18,513 nucleotides of DNA, taken from NCBI GenBank assembly GCA_900543975.1, contig UQTI01000059.1, positions 1 through 18,513 of the forward strand. The letters are read 5' to 3'. Positions 7,391 through 13,400 of the stretch are shown here, piece after piece. Position 1 is the stretch's first letter. The number at the start of each line of letters is the position of its first letter. A model generated the notes under the pieces. That model searched no databases. It saw nothing but the letters and a program-made list of their open reading frames with translations, and was not told the origin of the DNA. Position numbers and translations under genes: made by a program. Origin of the DNA: an uncultured Prevotella sp. (GTDB taxonomy: Bacteria > Bacteroidota > Bacteroidia > Bacteroidales > Bacteroidaceae).

Positions 7391-7661
7391 AAAATTCAAA
7401 ATTCCTTACAGCCAATTCAGAATTGAATAATTCAAAATCGGCGAAGCCGACAATTCTTGCTTAGGCAAGCGTCTCTACGAGCCGAGCGCAAAATTCAAAA
7501 TTGAATAATTCAAAATCGGCGAAACCGACAATTCTTGCTTAGGCAAGCGTCTCTACGAGCCGAGCGCAAAACTCAAAATTCAAAACTCAAAATTCAAAAT
7601 TGAATAATTCAAAATCGGCGAAGCCGACAATTCAAAATTCAAAATTCAAAATTCAAAATTC
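7391..7661. repeat. TTCAAAA block with a 78-bp unit repeated in tandem
   Basis: A unit starting AATTGAATAATTCAAAATCG, with palindrome CGGCGAAGCCG, then TTCTTGCTTAGGCAAGCG, then TCTACGAGCCGAGCGC, starts at 7421 and again at 7499 (period 78). A truncated third copy starts at 7598. The second copy has one change in the palindrome (GAAACCG). The same module occurs in the opposite orientation at about 14395-14470. The block directly touches the stop codon of the DUF4954 gene at 7662. Confidence 0.85.
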
Positions 7662-9515
7662 TCACAGGTACAGTTTACTGTCCTCAAAGTCGATCTCCTT
7701 GTCGAGCTGTGAGATAAAGTTTTCGAGCACGCTCTCCTCCACGTCACCCAGCTGAAACTCCTTCTCCGCGTCCTTTCTGATCTCTGCAATCCAGGCGCGT
7801 CGCGCCGTCACATAGTCGTCGTGAATGCGTTCGGCATCTTCGGGCGTGATGGTCTTCAGCCCGTAATAGTTGAGGATCATGCTGTAAGACCACGCCCAGC
7901 GATATTCGGCATAATTGTCGTTGATGCGCTTGAAGCGGTCCGTGATCTCGTCAACGCTCTCTATCGTGCCGTCGGCAATGTCGCTGACGATCTGCTGCTC
8001 CTCGCTGTCGGGAAGGAGCAGACCCGAGAGGTCGTTCCATTTTCCCGTGCCCACCCTGGTCTGAGGCTCCTCAAGGGCGTGGCGCTTGAGCACGGCCCCC
8101 ATGTAGATGCGCAGCGCGATGTCATAATATTTTATGCCCTTGCGCAGCGACGAGGCCTTGATCACATATTCGTGATAGTTGTAGGTCGACACGTTGTCGC
8201 CCGACGCCTCGCGCAGGCGCTCCAGGATCTGCTTGCCCTCCAGGATCTCGCCCACGGAGAACGGGCTGAGCCAGTCGAAGTTGACAATGCTCTTGCGGCT
8301 GTTCTTCGACCTCATGTCGCGCTTGGGCCATTTTCTGATGTCGCGGTACAGGCCCACGGTCGTGAGGTTGCGTCCCGGCACCAGATACATGATGTCACCG
8401 TAGGCAATGAGGTAGGCAAAGGGCAGCGAGCGCGTATCGGGGTGATACATCAGCTTGCCGAAGCACACCGAGAAGGTGCCTATGTGTGCCGGCATGAGGA
8501 GGTAGGCACCGCTGGCTGTCTTCGCTCCGCGCTCCATGGTGCCATAGTGCATGGGCCCCATCTTGTAGGCGTGGTTGCTGAAGTTGGTTGCCGAGCCCGC
8601 GTTGTAGAACGAGAACATGCCGCCGATGAGCAGCGAACTCTTGTGGTGGCTTGCCGAGAACGGTCCACAGAAGGCGGCGCAGGCCTCGCCGTTCGACATG
8701 TAGCTGTTGGCAAAGAACACGCTCTGCGAGGCTGTGAACCCGTTGCTCAGCTTGCAGGCCTCGCCCACGAAGCAGTCTTGCATCTTGACGCTGTTGATGA
8801 TGGACGAGCCGTGGGCAATGATAGAGTTTTCGCAGATCACGCCCGTGCCTATGAACACGCTGGCCTCGGGCGAGCTCATGATGGTGCAGTCGCTTATGCG
8901 TGCGGCGCCGTTAATCTCGCAGAAGTCGTAGATGACGGTGTTCGTGATCTCCTTCGTGTTAATGATCTTCACCCCGTTGCCAATGGTTCCCGTCTCGGGC
9001 ACCGTGCGCTGAATGTCTTCAGCCACGAGGCGCTTCATGGCCGTGCGGAAGGCGGCGTTGCCCGCGTGCTTCACCATGAGGGCGGCGATCTGGCTCGTCA
9101 GGCCGTGGAAAGACACCACGTTGCCGTCGCCCACCTCGTTGAGCACCGATATGTTGTTGCCCTCGCCGAAGGTGGCCCCCTCTGTCGTCTCCATGGTGCA
9201 GACGTTTGAGATGTAGCAGTCGTCGCCGATGACATAGTTGTTGATGTAGTTGCCCACGTTCTCCACCAGGCAGTTGTCGCCCACGGTCACGTTGCGCAGC
9301 GTGGCGTTGTAGATGCCGGAGCGTTTCATGAACGTGCCGCTCACCTCGACGCTCTTCTCGAAGACACCGAGGCGCACGGTGCCGTAGAAGTTGACATTCT
9401 TGACGGTGTTGGGCATGAAGCCGTCGCTCACCGTCACATTCTCCCAGTTCTCAGCCCAGCAGTTGTTAAACTCGAGCTGCCTTGTCTCTTCCTCGCTCAA
9501 TGGTCTGTATTCCAT
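7662..9515 (-). CDS. DUF4954 family protein, left-handed beta-helix (hexapeptide-repeat-like)
   Basis: The protein has 617 residues and resembles the Bacteroidota family DUF4954; no reaction is established. From about residue 30 to 300 it has irregular hexapeptide-like turns with many I/V/N/G positions (for example VGDNCLVENVGN, IGTGVICENSII, VKMQDCFVGEACKLSNG), the pattern of a left-handed beta-helix as in acyl- and sugar-nucleotidyltransferases. A conserved-looking central block follows (CGPFSASHHKSSLLIGGMFS, FSNHAYKMGPMHYG, HIGTFSVCFGKLMYHPDTRS). The C-terminal 200 residues are mostly charged helices. There is no signal peptide, so it is predicted cytoplasmic. It starts 49 bp after the hflX stop codon on the same strand, so an hflX-DUF4954 operon is likely. 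Identification is from memory of family members, not from a search. Confidence 0.82.
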   Translation of the reverse strand: MEYRPLSEEETRQLEFNNCWAENWENVTVSDGFMPNTVKNVNFYGTVRLGVFEKSVEVSGTFMKRSGIYNATLRNVTVGDNCLVENVGNYINNYVIGDDCYISNVCTMETTEGATFGEGNNISVLNEVGDGNVVSFHGLTSQIAALMVKHAGNAAFRTAMKRLVAEDIQRTVPETGTIGNGVKIINTKEITNTVIYDFCEINGAARISDCTIMSSPEASVFIGTGVICENSIIAHGSSIINSVKMQDCFVGEACKLSNGFTASQSVFFANSYMSNGEACAAFCGPFSASHHKSSLLIGGMFSFYNAGSATNFSNHAYKMGPMHYGTMERGAKTASGAYLLMPAHIGTFSVCFGKLMYHPDTRSLPFAYLIAYGDIMYLVPGRNLTTVGLYRDIRKWPKRDMRSKNSRKSIVNFDWLSPFSVGEILEGKQILERLREASGDNVSTYNYHEYVIKASSLRKGIKYYDIALRIYMGAVLKRHALEEPQTRVGTGKWNDLSGLLLPDSEEQQIVSDIADGTIESVDEITDRFKRINDNYAEYRWAWSYSMILNYYGLKTITPEDAERIHDDYVTARRAWIAEIRKDAEKEFQLGDVEESVLENFISQLDKEIDFEDSKLYL

Positions 9516-9564
9516 GTCTTTTTCTCGTTTGTTGTTTGTTGTTGCGTCCGTTCAGTTATTTTGT

Positions 9565-10818
9565 TCAGTCTTCCTCAAGCTTGGGGTAGAGGAAGTCGTT
9601 GTAAGGATATTTCTGCACATGCAGCTCGCGCACCCTGTTGTAGAGAATGGTCCTCAGCTCGTCCACGTTCTCCTTCTCCCTTGCAGAGATGAAGATGCAG
9701 CTTGCGCCCAGCCGCGCCATCCATGTGCGTCGCAGCTCGTCGAGCGTGGTGTTCTCCTTGGTGGCAGGCGTGAGGTCGTCTTCCTCCTTTTCCACCCATG
9801 TGTAGCTGTCGATCTTGTTGAACACGATCATCGACGGCTTGTCGGCGCAGCCCAGCTCGCTCAGCGTGTTCTCGACCACGGTGATCTGCTCCTCAAAGTC
9901 GGGGTGTGAGATGTCAACGACATGAACCAGCAGGTCGGCCTCGCGCACCTCGTCGAGCGTCGACTTGAACGAGTCGACCAGGTCGGTAGGGAGCTTGCGT
10001 ATGAAGCCCACCGTGTCGGCAAGCAGGAACGGCAGGTTCTCTATCACCACCTTGCGCACCGTGGTGTCGAGGGTGGCAAAGAGCTTGTTCTCGGCAAACA
10101 CCTCGCTCTTCGACAGCAGGTTCATGATGGTGCTCTTGCCCACGTTGGTGTAGCCCACGAGCGCCACGCGGATCATGCGTCCGCGGTTCTTGCGCTGTGT
10201 GGTCTTCTGCCGGTCGATCTCGGCCAGGCGCTGCTTGAGCAGGCTCATGCGGCCGAGAATGATGCGCCGGTCCATCTCGAGCTGCGTCTCGCCAGGGCCG
10301 CGCAAGCCCACGCTGCCCTTGCCGCCGCCCGAGCCCGAGCCGCCGCCCTGGCGCTCAAGGTGCGTCCAAAGGCGCTGCAGGCGCGGCAGCATGTAGCGAT
10401 ACTGTGCCAGCTCCACCTGCGTCTTTGCCTCTGCCGTCTGTGCGCGCATGGCGAAGATGTCGAGAATGAGCGATGTGCGGTCAAGGATCTTCACCTCCAG
10501 CTCCTTCTCTATGTTGCGTATCTGCTTTGCCGACAGCTCGTCGTCGAAGATCACCATGCCCACGGGGCGTTCGGCGTCTTCCTCGTCTTTGATATATTGT
10601 CTTATCTCCTCAAGCTTGCCCGACCCCACATAGGTCACGGAGCTGGGTCCACCCACGCGCTGTGTGAAGCGCTTCACGGTCACGGCTCCTGCCGTGTCGG
10701 CAAGAAACTCGAGCTCGTCGAGATATTCCTTTGTCTTTGCCTCGTCCTGGTCTTTGGTTATGAGGCCCACCAGCACCGCGGTTTCGGCCTTCACCTCCGA
10801 TATTACAAATTCTTTCAT
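9565..10818 (-). CDS. hflX: GTPase HflX
   Basis: A 417-residue cytoplasmic GTPase. The HflX family binds the large ribosomal subunit and splits stalled or idle ribosomes. The N-terminal HflX domain contains VGSGKLEEI (64-72) and the DRTSLILDIFAMRAQTAEAK block (113-132). A Gly/Ser linker (158-167) and the signature GLRGPGETQLEMDRR (171-185) follow. The G domain has G1 GYTNVGKST (222-230), G3 DTVGF (268-272), G4 NKID (334-337) and G5 SAR (378-380). The length is usual. The start codon follows an in-frame TAG directly, so no longer N-terminus is possible. The 270-nt leader carries a 15-bp tandem array that could encode a repeat peptide ending exactly at this ATG. A promoter is proposed at 11103-11134. 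The DUF4954 gene lies downstream in the same direction. Confidence 0.96.
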   Translation of the reverse strand: MKEFVISEVKAETAVLVGLITKDQDEAKTKEYLDELEFLADTAGAVTVKRFTQRVGGPSSVTYVGSGKLEEIRQYIKDEEDAERPVGMVIFDDELSAKQIRNIEKELEVKILDRTSLILDIFAMRAQTAEAKTQVELAQYRYMLPRLQRLWTHLERQGGGSGSGGGKGSVGLRGPGETQLEMDRRIILGRMSLLKQRLAEIDRQKTTQRKNRGRMIRVALVGYTNVGKSTIMNLLSKSEVFAENKLFATLDTTVRKVVIENLPFLLADTVGFIRKLPTDLVDSFKSTLDEVREADLLVHVVDISHPDFEEQITVVENTLSELGCADKPSMIVFNKIDSYTWVEKEEDDLTPATKENTTLDELRRTWMARLGASCIFISAREKENVDELRTILYNRVRELHVQKYPYNDFLYPKLEED

Positions 10819-11088
10819 CTATCTTGTTTTTCTTGTTTTCTTGTTCTTGTTTTTCCCGTTTTGGTTCCCCCGTTTTGGTTCCCCCGTTTTGGGTTCCCCT
10901 GTTTTGGGGTTCCCCCGTTTTTGGGTTCCCCCGTTTTTGGTTCCCCTGTTTTTGGTTCCCCTGTTTTTGGTTCCCCTGTTTTTGGTTCCCCGTTTTGGGT
11001 TTTGTTTTTGGGCGTTATCGTTTCTGCCGTTTTTAGCGTTAGCGTTGTTGTTTCTTGTTAAAAGCAGCGAAGCCTCTTTTCCGTCCAT
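10819..11088 (-). CDS. Possible leader ORF with GTKNR repeats, abutting hflX
   Basis: From ATG at 11088 to TAG at 10819-10821 an 89-residue frame can be read. It begins MDGKEASLLLTRNNNANAKN and continues with five-residue repeats (GTKNR several times, then GTQKR, GNPKT, GEPKT variants) and ends lysine-rich. The stop codon is directly followed by the hflX ATG, in the same frame. The composition is low-complexity and basic with no known family, so it may not be a real protein. The ATG would lie only about 8 bases after the predicted transcription start. If translated, it would couple to hflX. I consider it more likely a repeat-bearing leader than a gene. Confidence 0.3.
   Translation of the reverse strand: MDGKEASLLLTRNNNANAKNGRNDNAQKQNPKRGTKNRGTKNRGTKNRGTKNGGTQKRGNPKTGEPKTGEPKRGNQNGKNKNKKTRKTR
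10858..11000. repeat. 15-bp tandem repeat array in the hflX leader
   Basis: About nine copies of a unit near GTTTTTGGTTCCCCT (plus strand). The last four copies are almost identical at 15 bases. The earlier ones vary in the number of C's, T's and G's (for example TTTTGGGTTCCCCTG, TTTTTGGGTTCCCCC). The homopolymer runs and tandem arrangement make it prone to slippage. It lies wholly between the proposed promoter and the start codon of hflX. Confidence 0.88.
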
Positions 11089-11102
11089 AATATAATAAGG
11101 TG

Positions 11103-11134
11103 CAAATTTACAAATAATTATTATATCGCGCAAT
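11103..11134 (-). promoter_or_regulatory. Putative Bacteroidota promoter for hflX
   Basis: Minus-strand TAAATTTG (11110 to 11103) matches the -7 consensus TAnnTTTG, with an ATTG at 11134-11131 as a three-of-four match to the -33 box TTTG and 20 bases between them, the expected spacing. Transcription would begin near 11096 and read through the 15-bp repeat array into hflX. Confidence 0.6.
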
Positions 11135-11139
11135 CTTTT

Positions 11140-11290
11140 TCCCTAATTCTTCCCTCATCCCTTAATTCTTCCCTCTTTCCCTTTAAAAAGCTCCATCTTA
11201 GCGAGCGTCGACGCCTTCTTGCTCTGGCAAGCGACAAAGTCGAGCGCGGCGACGCTTGCTTGAGATTATTTGTCCTCTTCCCTTAAAGGC
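11140..11290. repeat. Intergenic repeats between the amidase and hflX promoter
   Basis: Positions 11140-11185 carry CCTAATTCTTCCCTC and CCTTAATTCTTCCCTC direct repeats. From 11206 to about 11256 AGCGTCGACGC pairs with GCGGCGACGCT (10 of 11) as a hairpin. Positions 11241-11266 (CGAGCGCGGCGACGCTTGCT then TGAGAT) are identical to the loop and arm edge of the 34-bp inverted repeat at 3834-3859. No gene was seen in the 10819-11305 gap other than the doubtful leader ORF. Confidence 0.65.
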
Positions 11291-11333
11291 AGGCCATTGG
11301 ATTTTTCACTTTTCACTTTTCGTTTTCACTTTT
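11291..11333. repeat. Half copy of the GTGAAAA element, reaching into the amidase gene
   Basis: CCATTGGATTTTTCACTTTT followed by CACTTTTCGTTTTCACTTTT matches the right arm of the hairpin family at 1565-1660. On the minus strand it encodes the amidase's last residues (KVKTKSEK) and the stop codon. No matching left arm is adjacent. Confidence 0.75.
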
Positions 11334-11734
11334 GAATATTCTCGGGTGGCATCGAAGCACGGGCAGTCTTTCTTTGCGAAGTCGCGGTGAGAGCGTATGG
11401 TGGCGTCAGGAAACCTCTCCTTAAGCTTTGTGAGCAGGTTTGTGAGCGCCGTTTTCTGCTCAGGTGTGCGTGTGTCTTGCGGTTGGGTGCCGTCGGCAGA
11501 CAGTCCGCCAATGTAGCACACGCCTATAGACGTGCTGTTGTGTCCTTTACAGTGGGCACCAGGCTGAGTTAGCGGCCGTCCTGTCTCAACCGTTCCGTCA
11601 GGCAGCACCACAAAGTGGTAGCCGATCATGCTGAACCCCCGTTCTCTGTGCCAGCGGTCAATGTCGGCCGCCGTATAGTTTTTCCCTGCGCGTGTGGCAG
11701 AGCAATGAACCACGATAAGATCTATCTTTCTCAT
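11306..11734 (-). CDS. N-acetylmuramoyl-L-alanine amidase, T7-lysozyme-like (Amidase_2)
   Basis: The protein has 142 residues and is predicted to cut the bond between N-acetylmuramic acid and L-alanine in peptidoglycan. It begins MRKIDLIVVHCSAT, giving zinc ligand His 10; Tyr 39 is in IGYHF, His 116 in SHRDF, and Lys 122 and Cys 124 are in KKDCPCFD. The spacing fits T7 lysozyme (His17, Tyr46, His122, Lys128, Cys130) within one residue, so all catalytic positions are present. There is no signal peptide, as in phage endolysins. The ATG at 11734 was chosen because the fold begins there; upstream codons are repeat-like. The last nine residues (SKVKTKSEK) are read from an intergenic repeat. It lies 150 bp after the holin-like gene and is the last member of the HU-HU-holin-amidase cassette. 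Confidence 0.93.
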   Translation of the reverse strand: MRKIDLIVVHCSATRAGKNYTAADIDRWHRERGFSMIGYHFVVLPDGTVETGRPLTQPGAHCKGHNSTSIGVCYIGGLSADGTQPQDTRTPEQKTALTNLLTKLKERFPDATIRSHRDFAKKDCPCFDATREYSKVKTKSEK

Positions 11735-11754
11735 TCTTGATTTTTTATCTTTGC

Positions 11755-11889
11755 GTTTTGAGTTTTGAATTGTGCGCTTCGCGCATTTTGAATTGTTCAA
11801 TTTTAATTGGCTTGCGCAAAAAATCAAAAATCGAAAACTCAAAATCGGCTGAAAGCCGACTATTCAAAATTCAAAACTCAAAATTCAAA
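11755..11889. repeat. TTCAAAA repeat block with palindromes between holin-like and amidase genes
   Basis: TTTTGAGTTTTGAATTGTGC, then GCGCTTCGCGC, then TTTTGAATTG, then CGGCTGAAAGCCG, then TTCAAAACTCAAAATTC. It is the same family as 3982-4204. It supplies the TGA stop codon of the holin-like gene at 11885-11887. Confidence 0.8.
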
Positions 11890-12139
11890 ATTCCTTTTTT
11901 GCGTTTCCCATTTTTTCTTCCACAAACGAGCGCAGCTCGCTATATTTGCCTTGGATGTAGATTGTGACGCCGAAAATGGAGCCGGCGTAGACCAGACACT
12001 CGGCAAACAAGCTCAGCACGCTACTGTGAATTTCGCCCCGCGGCGGGGTGAAAAATCCCACCACCGCCAGCACATAGCCTCCCAGCAGCATGAGCAGCGC
12101 CGAGACCACCTGAATGTTGTTGCGTGTTTCTTTTTTCAT
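11885..12139 (-). CDS. Small two-helix membrane protein, holin-like
   Basis: The protein has 84 residues. A basic start (MKKETRNN) is followed by a hydrophobic helix (IQVVSALLMLLGGYVLAVVG, about 9-28), a short polar turn with TPPRGEIHSS, and a second helix (about 44-66, FAECLVYAGSIFGVTIYIQG). The tail is charged (KYSELRSFVEEKMGNAKKEF). Two helices, small size and position directly before an amidase suggest a holin or a membrane anchor for the amidase, but I recognise no family with certainty. The ATG at 12139 was chosen over an upstream GTG at 12208, because that extension would cross a strong terminator hairpin (12165-12198). The stop codon is provided by the TTTTGAA repeat. Expression would require read-through of, or a start after, that terminator. 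Confidence 0.7.
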   Translation of the reverse strand: MKKETRNNIQVVSALLMLLGGYVLAVVGFFTPPRGEIHSSVLSLFAECLVYAGSIFGVTIYIQGKYSELRSFVEEKMGNAKKEF

Positions 12140-12164
12140 GTCATGAAGTTTTTTTCGAGTTAAA

Positions 12165-12198
12165 CCAAAAAACGCCCACCGCCTCACGGCGATGGACG
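12165..12198 (-). terminator. Intrinsic terminator or attenuator 26 bp before the holin-like gene
   Basis: On the minus strand CGTCCATCGCC-GTGA-GGCGGTGGGCG forms an 11-bp stem with two G-U pairs, followed by TTTTTTGG. It is a textbook Rho-independent terminator in the direction of the cassette. It lies downstream of the HU gene ending at 12465 and just upstream of the holin-like start at 12139. Another small inverted repeat, ACTGAT/ATCAGT, lies at 12224-12248. Confidence 0.8.
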
Positions 12199-12289
12199 GC
12201 ACACACACTTAATTAAAAACAATACTGATAATGAAAAAGAAAATCAGTAAGATTTAAAAACAAAGAACCTATATTTGCAAAAACCACTT

Positions 12290-12470
12290 TCTTTCCTTTT
12301 TTTTATTTCCTTCCTTCTTCTTTCTTCATTCCTCATTCCTCATTCCTCATTCTTCATTCTTCATTCTTCATTTCCTCATTCTTCCTTCCTCCTTCTTCAT
12401 TTCCTCCTTCATTCCTCTTTCCTCTTTCCTCCTTCTTTCTTCTTTCCTCCTTCTTCCTTCTTTTCTATTC
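12290..12470. repeat. Pyrimidine-rich tract with 7-bp CATTCCT/CATTCTT repeats
   Basis: The plus strand is nearly pure C/T with A only in CATTCCT and CATTCTT units (about 12327-12380, at least six in a row), then CCTTCTTC/CCTTCCTCC runs. The mRNA of the leftward cassette would be purine-rich here. It occupies most of the 12140-12464 gap, starts right at the end of the HU gene and holds no gene I can support. Confidence 0.8.
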
Positions 12471-12878
12471 GAGCCCGTTCTCATAGTTGCCCGCCTCTCT
12501 CAGCGTAGCCTCTTTTCGGTAGAGCTTCGTGGCGTTTTCACCGCTTGGCAGGAATCTGATGTGGGCGGCACGGATGTGCAGACGTGCATTAAACTTCTTT
12601 GTGTCTTCGGCAGGGAGCGAGGTGAGCGACGGGTAGAAGATGCCGAGGTTCTCGATTTTCACCTTCTTGCTTTGCAGGCACAGCTCGCGTGTGCACGCCA
12701 CCATGTCGGTAAGCACGGCAAGGATCTGTCCGCGCGAGAAGTTGGTGTTGTGGGCAGCCATGTGCTGCGCCAGCTTGTTGAGGTCATACATCTCGTTATA
12801 TTTTGCCCGTGCGTAGATCTTGCCGTCGAAGGCGCTGCCCGTGCGTTTCATTTTGTACAACTGATAATTGATAGCCAT
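12465..12878 (-). CDS. HU-like DNA-binding protein (HU-HIG type), first copy
   Basis: The protein has 137 residues and resembles the Bacteroidota histone-like HU/IHF variant, which is expected to bind and bend DNA as a dimer; targets are unknown. The start MAINYQLYKMKRTG is typical of the family. The pattern KLAQHMAAHNTNFSRGQILA (about residues 35-54) matches the HU helical half. KKVKIENLGIFYPSLTS (about 71-87) matches the strand and G-I/F turn, followed by a positively charged arm (LHIRAAHIRFLPSG). A short acidic/Asn tail ends near ENGLE. It shares clear similarity with the second copy upstream (GKIYAR, the SKGQIL/SRGQIL segment, NLGIF), so the two are paralogues. The start follows an A-rich leader (CTAAAAACAAAACATT). 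No promoter box was found directly upstream. Confidence 0.87.
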   Translation of the reverse strand: MAINYQLYKMKRTGSAFDGKIYARAKYNEMYDLNKLAQHMAAHNTNFSRGQILAVLTDMVACTRELCLQSKKVKIENLGIFYPSLTSLPAEDTKKFNARLHIRAAHIRFLPSGENATKLYRKEATLREAGNYENGLE

Positions 12879-12974
12879 AATGTTTTGTTTTTAGTGATTA
12901 AAAATTTAGTTTTGACAATCTCTCAAATTTTTTTTGTTTCGACGAATTCTCAAATTGTTTTGACAACCTCGTCA

Positions 12975-13134
12975 ATGACGTTTCTTAAACAGAGTTCTTA
13001 AGATGTTCTTGAAGATGTTCTTGAAGAAATTCTTGAAGACGTTTCTGAAGAAGAATCTATAGATGCTCTTGAAGACGTTTCTGAAGATTAATTTAAAGAT
13101 AAACGTAACGATGATTCAGACGATTTTAGATTAA
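12975..13134. repeat. 12-bp TTCTTGAAGATG repeats with short FLKK frames
   Basis: Between the HU genes, TTCTTGAAGATG and near copies (TTCTTGAAGAAA, TTCTTGAAGACG, TTTCTGAAGAAG) are arranged in tandem. On the plus strand three short frames follow one another: MTFLKQSS (12975-13001), MFLKMFLKKFLKTFLKKNL (13003-13062) and a 23-residue frame from 13063 to 13134 that begins MLLKTFLKINLKIN. The second stop and third ATG abut (TAGATG). The peptides would be basic and amphipathic, but the repeat alone can explain them. The array is antisense to the cassette. Confidence 0.65.
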
Positions 13135-13139
13135 TTTTT

Positions 13140-13159
13140 CAGACCTTTCAAAAGGTCTG
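13140..13159. terminator. Hairpin CAGACCTTT-CA-AAAGGTCTG downstream of the second HU gene
   Basis: A perfect 9-bp inverted repeat with a two-base centre, flanked by TTTTT on the left and TTTCG on the right of the plus strand. It lies about 230 bp past the stop codon of the upstream HU gene. On the minus strand it is followed by A's rather than T's, so termination of that gene is only possible, not certain. Confidence 0.5.
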
Positions 13160-13227
13160 TTTCGAAGACGTTTCCGATGGAGAGCAGAGCCGCCTTGGGG
13201 TGGCCCTTGGGAGAGCTTGGCGGCGAG

Positions 13228-13400
13228 GGGCCCAAGGTCAGAGCCTTGTGGTTTAGCCTCTCCCCTTGGCACCGAGCCTAAAGCAGGGTGGTGGATGGGC
13301 CCAAGGTCAGAGGCTTATGGTTCCCCCTCTCTCTCCTTTGGAGCTATGTCGGGAGCAGGGTGGTGGAGGGGCCAAAGGCCAGGGGCTTATGGCTCACCCT
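13228..13400. repeat. About 70-bp imperfect tandem repeat overlapping the HU gene's 3' end
   Basis: Three copies share CCCAAGGTCAGAGGCTTATG-like cores starting at 13231, 13300 and 13371, with spacings of 69 and 71, and GCAGGGTGGTGGA between cores. The third copy includes the HU stop codon and last codons (EEGEP). On the minus strand the second copy still reads GAGGGGGAACCATAA (EGEP stop), and the first has decayed to EAKPQ. It looks like tandem duplication of the gene tail with its 3' flank. Confidence 0.8.

Noticed and set aside
7421..7661. Regular repeats that might be a CRISPR array
   Set aside because: The copies are contiguous 78-bp units without unique spacers; no cas genes are nearby and the palindromic modules also occur singly elsewhere.
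7821..9209. 462-codon plus-strand frame opposite the DUF4954 gene
   Set aside because: It is a shadow produced by GC-rich third positions; no recognisable domain.
9922..11061. 379-codon plus-strand frame across hflX and its leader
   Set aside because: It is opposite the HflX G domain and then runs into the tandem array (FGSPV repeats), an artefact of the repeat.
12140..12208. N-terminal extension of the holin-like protein from GTG at 12208
   Set aside because: It would be encoded by the terminator hairpin and T-run and would spoil the typical MKKE start before the first helix.
12270..12277. TATATTTG, a perfect -7-type box on the plus strand
   Set aside because: No -33 partner at proper spacing and no rightward gene or RNA follows, only the pyrimidine tract, so it is probably chance in A/T-rich DNA.
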